From positions 1-23,397 of IMG/VR virus record IMGVR_UViG_3300005664_000091: a DNA stretch of 23,397 nt, one strand, 5' to 3'. Source of the stretch: a virus. Numbering within the stretch: the first letter of the stretch is position 1; every line of letters begins with the position of its first letter. This document shows positions 1 to 7,300 of the stretch, piece after piece. Under the pieces are notes generated by a model that saw nothing but the letters and a program-made list of their open reading frames with translations, ran no database searches and was not told the origin of the DNA. Made by a program: the position numbers and the translations under genes.

Positions 1-1001
1 GCATTGAATGAGCTGTTTCCGGCTCCAACTGTAATAGATGTAAGCGACGCAGTATTGGTTACAATTGAGGTGGAATTGATTACAGCATTGACTGTTGAGT
101 TGCCAACATGAATTCTTGAGTTTGCGGTAATAGCGTTTGCAGCTAGTGTAATTACGCCAATAGCTATTGAGTTAATAGTTGTCGTCGATCCAACAGTTAG
201 AAGACCAGATACGTTTGCTGGACCAACTACTTGAAGAACAGTATCAGGAGCTGATGTGTTTATACCAACTCTAGAGTTTGTTCCATCAATGAATAGTGTG
301 TTGCTGTTAAATCTTGAGTTGCCAGATGCAGCATTTACAAATGTTGCTTGTACCTGATTGGCAACTAGAATTGTGCTGTTAACAGTAACAGTTCCACCTA
401 CAGTAAGAAGACCAGCAATATTAACTGTTCCATTGACTGCAAGAGATGCATTTGGTGCAAGTGTCAGAATACCAACGCGATGGTTAGTTGTATCAATCAC
501 CAGTGTATTGGAATCAAATGTGCTGTTAACTGTTCCAACCGTAAGAGCATTAACCGTCGCTGATCCAATAACGATTGCGCTACTGTTAATTGTTCCGTTA
601 ACTGTGCTGTTGCCAATATTAACAGTAGTGGTAGTGATATAGACGTTGGATCCAACGTTTACTGCAGTGGTAGCATTGATTGTTGTGATTGCGGCAACAG
701 TGGAATTTATAACAGAATTAACAGTGCTGTTGCCAACGGTAAACAAAGAGCTGTTGACAACAACGTTTGAACCAATATATAATACGTTTGCAGTAGAGAC
801 GTTACCGCCTCTTAGTGTTGTTGCAACTAGTGTATTGGAACCAAAGATTCCATTGACAAAACCGTTGCCTGTTGTTAGACCAGTTGTTGTGTTTGCTGTT
901 ATTACTTCTTGAGCGAGCGCATTAACGATTTCATTGGTACGAGTTATCCATGTCAAAAACGAATCAGTTGATGTGTTAACGACAGATAAGGTCTTTGACA
1001 T
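1..1001 (-). CDS. Tail-fibre-like repetitive virion protein, 3' end cut by the window edge
   Basis: An open frame of 333 codons runs from ATG 1001-999 to the left edge without a stop, so the C-terminus is missing. The first 36 residues (MSKTLSVVNTSTDSF..., then TRTNEIVNALAQEVITAN) resemble the start of fibre-like proteins I know from marine T4-like phages. The rest is Asn/Thr/Ser/Val-rich and repetitive. It has short GNSTVN-x(2)-INS units and two longer modules with 'NTLxID-TN-RVGI-T-AP', a motif typical of phage fibres and often followed by a self-cleaving S74-type chaperone; no such domain is visible here. It begins just after the 64-aa gene (stop TAA 1007-1005), with GGGAG about 13 nt upstream of the ATG. 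Its place at the distal end of the baseplate array suggests a fibre or adhesin that contacts the host. The fold class is well supported; the exact role and receptor are inferred. Confidence 0.72.
   Translation of the reverse strand, partial: MSKTLSVVNTSTDSFLTWITRTNEIVNALAQEVITANTTTGLTTGNGFVNGIFGSNTLVATTLRGGNVSTANVLYIGSNVVVNSSLFTVGNSTVNSVINSTVAAITTINATTAVNVGSNVYITTTTVNIGNSTVNGTINSSAIVIGSATVNALTVGTVNSTFDSNTLVIDTTNHRVGILTLAPNASLAVNGTVNIAGLLTVGGTVTVNSTILVANQVQATFVNAASGNSRFNSNTLFIDGTNSRVGINTSAPDTVLQVVGPANVSGLLTVGSTTTINSIAIGVITLAANAITANSRIHVGNSTVNAVINSTSIVTNTASLTSITVGAGNSSFN
220..307 (-). repeat. Fibre module with RVGINTSAP motif (copy 2)
   Basis: This stretch of the fibre frame encodes NTLFIDGTNSRVGINTSAP followed by a short beta segment (TVLQVVGPANVSGLLTVG). 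It pairs with the module at 433-517, one unit of about 71 codons away. The motif is common in trimeric phage fibre shafts. Confidence 0.6.
433..517 (-). repeat. Fibre module with RVGILTLAP motif (copy 1)
   Basis: The frame encodes NTLVIDTTNHRVGILTLAP and then a segment ending in VNIAGLLTVGG. It is the diverged partner of the 220-307 module; the shared residues are NTL-ID-TN-RVGI-T-AP and GLLTVG. The divergence shows an old duplication rather than a recent slippage event. Confidence 0.6.
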
Positions 1002-1004
1002 TAA

Positions 1005-1199
1005 TTATTGCGCTCCCTTTGATACCAATTGATTCACTAGCTTTGTTAGCGTATCAATATCCGATTGCATTGAGCGAATTTGTTTAACTCTTGCTCTTTC
1101 AGCCTTATACCGGTGAAAATCTTCTTTGTTTGTATTTATCACCATATTGGTAGAAGTGTCTTTCATGTATCCAACAGCTGATGTTGGCAACAGCGTCAT
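1005..1199 (-). CDS. Small hypothetical protein with coiled-coil tail (64 aa)
   Basis: I cannot assign a function. The first ~25 residues (MTLLPTSAVGYMKDTSTNMVINTNK) contain a 'KD-x-TN-VINTN' stretch that I recall from small proteins of cyanophage structural modules. The remainder is charged and helical (RYKAERARVKQIRSMQSDIDTLTKLVNQLV), with hydrophobic residues spaced as in a short coiled coil. The ATG overlaps the stop of the 910-aa gene as ATGA (1199-1196), and GGAG lies 7 nt upstream, so translation is probably coupled. It sits between two large virion proteins, so a small structural linker or assembly factor is plausible, but this is inference. Confidence 0.6.
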   Translation of the reverse strand: MTLLPTSAVGYMKDTSTNMVINTNKEDFHRYKAERARVKQIRSMQSDIDTLTKLVNQLVSKGAQ

Positions 1200-3928
1200 G
1201 ATGTTACTCCAATTGCTCTGATGTTATCAATTCGTGGAACAATCGATGGTGTTTCAGATAGCATTACAACTTTTAGAGCAAGCGTATCGTACGTATCAAA
1301 CGGAACCATTGATGAGCTGTAATAACGAACAACGTTATCGTTTAACTGATTGCGGAATGCTTGGTGCTTGTACTGCAACTTGTCGACAACAAGGCCTGAA
1401 CCAAGGATATTGTTGTTTGTAATTGGATCTGTGATAGTGAAGTGTGTTGCATTGGTAACGCTATTGACCACAGTGATCATGTAGTTGTTTGGGAACAACG
1501 GTGAGTAAATCTTAACAAGATCATTTGCAACGATGTTCGAAGACGCGTCGTTAAACGTTGTGTTTGAACCAATTACGTTCGTGCTATTGTTAGATGTGGT
1601 GACGTATCCAGAGAACGAAAACTGTGTGTTTGGATAATTAGCAAACTGATAGCTCAATTCAATGAAGTTTGTTGTGTCAAATGCTGAGCTAAGATTGTTT
1701 GCACCAAATAGCTCTAGCCGTGTCCAATCCTTATCATCAAACTCATCTTGCACATCATCCGCATTGATTATTCGTGCAAACACTTGAATATCAGTGTATT
1801 GCGGCTTGTATGCAGTTAGGTATACGATAAGGTCTTCTGCAGAATGATTGTTTGCAAAATTGACTTTGGTTGTAATATGCTTAGCAAACGCATTTCCACG
1901 ATCAGTGTGTTCATCAGTATAATCATTATTGATAATGTATTGTGAATAAGATAATACTGGAGAATGGCCAATAGTAGCAGATACAAAGTCATTGTTTGAA
2001 GTAATGTTAACTAACAGCAACGCTGTATTAGCATTGGCATCAACTAGCGATGCAGGCGTATAACTGCTTCCGTTGGCATAATTGATTAGGAATTGATTGC
2101 TGTACGAACCAAGTACAGCTGGATCGTAATCTGTTAGATAATTTATTTTAAACGGTTGAACTTGTTGACGAGTAGCAACAGCACTGTTTGCTGCTAGCAC
2201 ATAATCATTTGAAGATGTTGTGTTGTTTGAATTAAACAACGAGAACAATGATTGGTGATATAGCTGATGGGTTGTTCCAATAGGTGCTGTAATCTTTGCT
2301 TCTGGCATAACAATTGATGATGAAAGATTGCGGATCTTGTAGTTTTTGTAGTATCCCAAATCACCCTGATATTCAGAGCGAAGTGTGTTTGTTACAATGA
2401 ATGCAATATTTGCACCGGTACCAGCTGATGTGTTTGACGTTCTGTTGTTAGATGTTGAGTTACAGAATACGCCTGCAATGTTTGCAGTGATAGAGAATCC
2501 GGATCCAACGTTCGAGAAATATACAGCTGTGATGCCACCTGATGTGTTGGTTACTAGGTTTGCAACTGCAAGATATCCGCCTTCAACCTTGGTTGCAACA
2601 TCCTCAAATCCTTTAACATAAAGAATGTCATTGTTTGAGAATCCAGATCCACCAGCAATAATGTTTGCTGACTCAATTGCATTATTAACAAAATGCACAG
2701 TGCCATTTGCATTGCTGTTCTTTAGAACAATGATATCTTCAAGTTGACCAAACGACTTGGTCTGATCGATCATTGTGATTTGCGCGACAGGAGACTTTAT
2801 GAAGTATGCAGCTGCGTTTGTGATTGACACAGGGTCTGCAAGATGCAATACTGTATTAGACGCAATTTCTGATACACGGCGAATATTGGTTTTTCTATCG
2901 CCGCCATCATTAAGCGAAATGATTGTGATGTATTCTTGATCCGATTGAAGCGCAAAAACAGAGCTCCAAGAGAAAGCTGTTCCATTTGGATAGTTTGTGT
3001 TTGCTGTGACAACATTACTGTTCGCTGTTACAGATATCGTAATTGATGAAGCACCGTTTGCCCATCCACCAGGCCAGAACACAGTGTTCTGATAAACACG
3101 GACACCACCAACAGGAACGTTGGTGTTTGACTTGGACACAGTGTCATCAAAGATTACGTATTCTTGTGGAAGGAATGGAATTGCAAGCTGGACTTCAGGT
3201 ACTGATCCGCCTGGATATTCAACGCCATATCCAAATGGTGCAATAATATTAACACCGACGCTATTTGCGATTGTTGATAACTCAACAGGAACACCTTGAA
3301 CAAAGTATCTACATACCGATACAGCAAACTTTAGGTCTGTGTCATTTAGAGCTCTCCAAGATCCTTGCACTTCTCTACCAGGCGCTTCCGGATCTGTGCT
3401 GATTGCATCAGTCGTTGCTGTTACGTTGTTTGATGAGAAGTCTTGATTGGAACCAATAGCAGAGAACTCAAAGTACTTGCCAACAAACTTTCCTGATGGT
3501 CCAGGAGACGGAGATGCACTGCTAACAAGCATATCCCCTTGTCTTGAAACCCATAGCATGAAATCTTCTGATCCATCGTATTTAACGACAAGCGCATATT
3601 CTTTATCCGTTTGGACATTTATAGGGTTAGTGAATCTGAATTTGGTTGCAAGTGATCCGTCTGATGATACAAGAATGTCACCATATTCAACTCGCGCCCG
3701 TGAATAGTTCTTGTTATCATAAACACGAGGAACGCCATTATTTGTTTCAGCAATAAACATTTCAACACCAGGATTGGTAATTCCTGATTTATTGTTTGTT
3801 GCGCGTGGCTTAAACTTAAAATACAGATCTACGGCAGAAATAGCCACCGCGGTGGCTCCTTGGACAGCTTCTCTGTCAAGAAAAAACGTTTGTGCTAAAT
3901 TAATGTTTGGTTGTGCTATAACAGCCAT
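1196..3928 (-). CDS. Large virion structural protein, 'AQTFFL' type (910 aa)
   Basis: This is probably a baseplate-periphery or tail virion protein. Residues 11-135 (LAQTFFLDREAVQG..., DLYFKFKPRATNN..., REYALVV-like strands, LWVSRQGDMLVSS) match a beta-rich domain that I recall in large cyanophage structural proteins, often in the same polypeptide as DUF4815. A C-terminal segment (about 590-770 and 860-910, including ALKVVMLSETPSIVPRIDN) also recalls that class. Residues 294-376 and 770-851 look like two insertions of the ~75-residue beta module found in neighbouring proteins. Residues 425-515 hold two 'GSGF' beta units. The start ATG has AAGGAA 7 nt upstream. The protein has no T4 counterpart that I recognise; it lies where T4 has genes 9-12. 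Fibre attachment or wedge-periphery function is inferred. Confidence 0.68.
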   Translation of the reverse strand: MAVIAQPNINLAQTFFLDREAVQGATAVAISAVDLYFKFKPRATNNKSGITNPGVEMFIAETNNGVPRVYDNKNYSRARVEYGDILVSSDGSLATKFRFTNPINVQTDKEYALVVKYDGSEDFMLWVSRQGDMLVSSASPSPGPSGKFVGKYFEFSAIGSNQDFSSNNVTATTDAISTDPEAPGREVQGSWRALNDTDLKFAVSVCRYFVQGVPVELSTIANSVGVNIIAPFGYGVEYPGGSVPEVQLAIPFLPQEYVIFDDTVSKSNTNVPVGGVRVYQNTVFWPGGWANGASSITISVTANSNVVTANTNYPNGTAFSWSSVFALQSDQEYITIISLNDGGDRKTNIRRVSEIASNTVLHLADPVSITNAAAYFIKSPVAQITMIDQTKSFGQLEDIIVLKNSNANGTVHFVNNAIESANIIAGGSGFSNNDILYVKGFEDVATKVEGGYLAVANLVTNTSGGITAVYFSNVGSGFSITANIAGVFCNSTSNNRTSNTSAGTGANIAFIVTNTLRSEYQGDLGYYKNYKIRNLSSSIVMPEAKITAPIGTTHQLYHQSLFSLFNSNNTTSSNDYVLAANSAVATRQQVQPFKINYLTDYDPAVLGSYSNQFLINYANGSSYTPASLVDANANTALLLVNITSNNDFVSATIGHSPVLSYSQYIINNDYTDEHTDRGNAFAKHITTKVNFANNHSAEDLIVYLTAYKPQYTDIQVFARIINADDVQDEFDDKDWTRLELFGANNLSSAFDTTNFIELSYQFANYPNTQFSFSGYVTTSNNSTNVIGSNTTFNDASSNIVANDLVKIYSPLFPNNYMITVVNSVTNATHFTITDPITNNNILGSGLVVDKLQYKHQAFRNQLNDNVVRYYSSSMVPFDTYDTLALKVVMLSETPSIVPRIDNIRAIGVTS
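1376..1621 (-). repeat. Beta module copy in the 910-aa protein (C-terminal copy)
   Basis: Residues 770-851 follow the pattern seen in gp7: a strand (FSGYVTTSNNSTNVIGSNTTF), a segment with 'NDLVKIYS', then a turn 'VVNSVTNATHFTITDPIT'. This corresponds to the GD-I-V / I-N-T-LTLT core of the shared module. The match is by eye and weaker than among the gp7 copies. Confidence 0.45.
2804..3049 (-). repeat. Beta module copy in the 910-aa protein (central copy)
   Basis: Residues 294-375 read as 'SSITISVTANSNVVTAN', a spacer, 'DQEYITIISLND', 'RRVSEIASNTVLHLADPVSI', then 'TNAAAYF'. The order of elements and the ending (I-SNT-L-L-DP, then TN-AA) match the shared ~75-residue module of gp7, gp8 and the DUF4815 protein. 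Confidence 0.45.
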
Positions 3929-3937
3929 TTGTATTCC

Positions 3938-4363
3938 TTAATTAGAGTTACCATCACCAGAATTTGTATCAGGATGATTTAAAATTTGCAACTTTGTTGG
4001 AAGCAACACTTCTGCGTAAGAAGTTCCATCAGCTGATTGTAACGAAAATTTTCTATATGGCACTGTTTCGATAAATTCAACAGAAGCAGAAATATAAAAC
4101 ATTTTGTCGTTTATTGGGTGCCCAGGGTTACCATCCCAGGGCTGTGCTCTTGTCCATAAATCTGTAAAATGATATGTAAATGCAAGTCGTCCTGAAGAAT
4201 CAGAAATAAGATCAGTTGAACCATTGTCTTTAAAACAAAGCCCTAATGGCGCATACCAACCAGTTTGTTGGTTTAAACCGTCAAGAAAGAACGAATGCAT
4301 GGTGTTCGGTTTTAACCCAGCACAATTAATTTTATAATCGGCAACTAGAAAAACTACTGACAT
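3938..4363 (-). CDS. Hypothetical virion-associated protein (141 aa)
   Basis: I do not recognise a named family. The protein is beta-rich. It starts MSVVFLVADYKINCAGLKPNTMHSFFLDG..., which suggests a compact Ig-like or jelly-roll-type domain, and it has no signal peptide or membrane segment. The tail is acidic and polar and ends in NSGDGNSN. The DUF4815 protein encoded just upstream ends in NAGDGNSY, so the two share a terminal tag. The ATG has AAGGAG about 12 nt upstream, in the 15-nt gap after the DUF4815 stop. The gene lies between two giant structural genes, so a small accessory virion component is likely. A decoration, fibre-attachment or chaperone role is possible, but none is shown. 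Confidence 0.55.
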   Translation of the reverse strand: MSVVFLVADYKINCAGLKPNTMHSFFLDGLNQQTGWYAPLGLCFKDNGSTDLISDSSGRLAFTYHFTDLWTRAQPWDGNPGHPINDKMFYISASVEFIETVPYRKFSLQSADGTSYAEVLLPTKLQILNHPDTNSGDGNSN

Positions 4364-4378
4364 ATTTATAAACGCTCC

Positions 4379-7300
4379 TTAGTATGAGTTGCCGTCGCCA
4401 GCATTAATTATAATAGGTATTGGTAAATACTGGATAATACCCGGGCTTACGTCCATTGTACCACGAAATGTTGGTGGTGACGGTGTATTTCCTGTTGGCG
4501 TGTTTCCTGTTGGGTCATCAGTAGGATTGAATTCGCATCCATATGTGTTTGCATCAACAGGAATTTGTACTGCATATCTCCACTCACGCGCTGATGTGCC
4601 CTTTGTAACAACGATCGAATAAGAACGTCCACCAGATGGATTATGTGTCCATGTGATCTTACCAGCATTCTTAACGTAGTTGTTGCCAACAACTGTTGTT
4701 GCAATATCCAAATTTGATCCCAAGAACCATCCTGCTGGGATAGAGTTGGATGTGATCAATGATTTGTCAGTTGCAGTTAGAATCTGCGCATCATTAGATG
4801 TTAGAAGTAGCGTGTTTCCTTGGTATACTTCAATCTTTGAAGGCGCATTGCCTGTGTCAAAGTATAGCGTTGCAGGAGCAGATGTATTGGAGAACATAAG
4901 GTTTGCATACGTATCAGCATAACCAGAGGCTGTGTTACCGACTTCGATATCGCTGAAATGCTTTCGAACAGTATACAAGTAACCATATGCTGTATTTGGT
5001 ACGCAATTTGGTTGCAGCCCTGTCAATGTAGTATTTAGCTGCGACACAACAACATAATCAACATATGGCGGATATCCATCATTTGCTGGACCGTAAATTG
5101 GCCATGTAAATCTTGTTGGTGTAATGCATGATCGTGTTGATATACGTTCTAGAGCAGATGCGTACTGTGGATTTTGTGTGTCAGAGTATAGCAGGTTCTC
5201 AAACTCATCAGCGAAGAAGCCGTACTTGAAACGATTCAATGATGGGTCAAGTGATGATGGAATGATTCGATTTGTGATATCTGACTCAAGTAGAGTAAGC
5301 GACACATAATACTCAAGATTACGAACACGACGTTCTAGCTGCGCAAGATTGCTCTTGGTAAATCGACCAGGCTGTTGTTTGGTAATAATATTGGACGTGT
5401 TGCTTTGAGTGATAAGACGATCGCGAATTTGTGAAAGATATATCTCATTTGCTAGACGGGTTAATGTGATTGCATTTGTGTTTGCAGACGTACGTCTTGG
5501 AAGATTTGGATATGGCGGAATGGTAAGTACGTCAAGCAACATTGCATTGTATGGCGCATCAGGGGTCTTTGTTGATGTTCCTTTAAGAACAGATACCTGA
5601 CCATCCTTGTCAATAATAACCGAGTCATTACGTCCTACCCAGCTTTCAATCTGACACTCAAGTGTTTGATCTGGAAGAGGGAATTTCTTATCATTTGCTG
5701 GGTTTGCTGTGTTACCAAAATATACGTTGATCGCTGGATTGATAGGAGCAGTTCCATGCACAGCTGAAGGTGTTGCTGAAGCATTAACTGTTGGTCTAAA
5801 GTCAAACTGTCCCTTTAGATCGTACTTTTCGCCACGATTGGTATAAATTGTAGGAATTTCAAGCGTATTGATCGTTGATGATAGATTTGAAAGAGGCTGT
5901 GAATCAACCAAGAAAATCTGTTCAGCGTTGGCAGATACGTATGATACTGTATCATAGAAGCCAGCACCGGATGACGTAAAATAGTCAAACTCGACCAGCA
6001 AAAAATTTGTGCTTGCAAGCGTCAAACGTGAGTCCGGACGCTTGTACAAAAATGACTGGTTGTAGTAGTTCAAGTTTTGGTTATGGTCAATATAAAAGTC
6101 ATTAACGACAGAAACGTCTGTGTTAGCAACTGTGCTGTTCGAACCAAGGTACACGTTACGAAGACGAAATACGTCAGCAACACCAAGACACCATGGTCCA
6201 ACTGTATTTGCTGCATTGTTTGATAACTGAATCTTGACAAACTGTGAACGTGATGCCGACTTGGTTGTCTGATCAATATTTGTTCGTTCAATGTTAACAG
6301 CTAATGCGCAGTTTGATGTTGTTGCAGAGTCAATATTCGTTCCAAAGTTTAGTGTTAGAATATTGTTGTTTGCATCAACGTTTGCTGTTAGTCCGTCACG
6401 AGTTCCAAATGGAACAGGAACATACTTAGGGAAGTATCGGCGAAGATTACCTGATGTGTTTGCAAATGAAACGTTTGCATCAACTGTCAATTGTGTGTTG
6501 TTTGCAATAGAAATAATTCGACGAACTTCACCACCAGATGTTGCGTTAGAATAGACGTTAATAAAGTCACCAACAGCTAGTTCAGTGATAAACAATGTTC
6601 CAGAACCAGTAATGTCAGCAGATGTTGTTGTGCACGAAATGTTACCGGTAGCATCATTTGCTGCCTGGAATGATATATCAGGAACAACGTAAATTTGCTT
6701 AAGCTGATTGTCTGTTAGTGTTCCAGAGTATGGGAAGAACTCATTGGTGATCGCAGAAATATCTTTAACCATAATGCCGTTGTTGGAAACGGCAACGGTC
6801 TGATCAATTGTACGGTACTGATATGTTACTTGGTTTGCGTTCTTTAGCGATGATACACCAGCTGAGAAAAGAAGCTTGGATTTGTCTGATTCTTTTAGTA
6901 CTGCAATGTTTGCTGCTGTTGTAGCATCTAGCTCAAGAACGATATCTGCGATACCCTTCTTTGTTCCATCATAAACAACAGACTTAGCATTACGGAATGA
7001 CTGTCCCGCATTCATATTTACATCAAACATATACATTCTATAAACGCAGTTTGCAGTTCCAGCTGTTCCATCTTCATGAATAAGAGAGCGGATTCGTGCT
7101 GTACCAATTTGCGTTCCTACAGCTGTTGTGTTTCCAACTGCAGCTGCTGATGTGTTTGTAATGAATTGTTTTGCTGTGTCGTATAACTTAATTGTGTCAC
7201 CAGTTGAAAACTGGAACACACCACCAAGTTCTTTGGCGCGGATGTAGTTGCCATAGTTAACAGAAATACGACGAAGAGCTGATGTGTTTGTATCAGTTCC

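Noticed and set aside
60-760. Short recurrent DNA strings (e.g. around 'ctgttgccaa') that could suggest a CRISPR-like or other repeat array.
   Set aside because: They are in frame with GNSTVN protein units, vary in spacing and sequence, and are explained by the fibre repeats.
358-912. Two plus-strand open frames rich in Val, Leu, Thr and Pro.
   Set aside because: They are antisense to the repetitive fibre gene. The biased composition of Asn/Thr/Val codons keeps the opposite strand open; there is no ribosome site or family match.
1234-1422. Plus-strand frame of 62 codons with a Cys-rich end, looking like a small secreted peptide.
   Set aside because: It is fully antisense to the conserved C-terminus of the 910-aa protein, with no signal peptide and no ribosome site.
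4363-4370. A perfect TATAAATA on the minus strand.
   Set aside because: Its last base is the A of the 141-aa gene's ATG, so a transcript would begin inside the gene and lack its start. The gene has a ribosome site further upstream, so it is read from a longer transcript; the match is probably chance in AT-rich DNA.
4484-4514. Tandem 'PTGNT' coding repeat as a microsatellite or slippage site.
   Set aside because: There are only two copies of a short unit in a Pro/Thr linker near the DUF4815 C-terminus, too little to claim anything.
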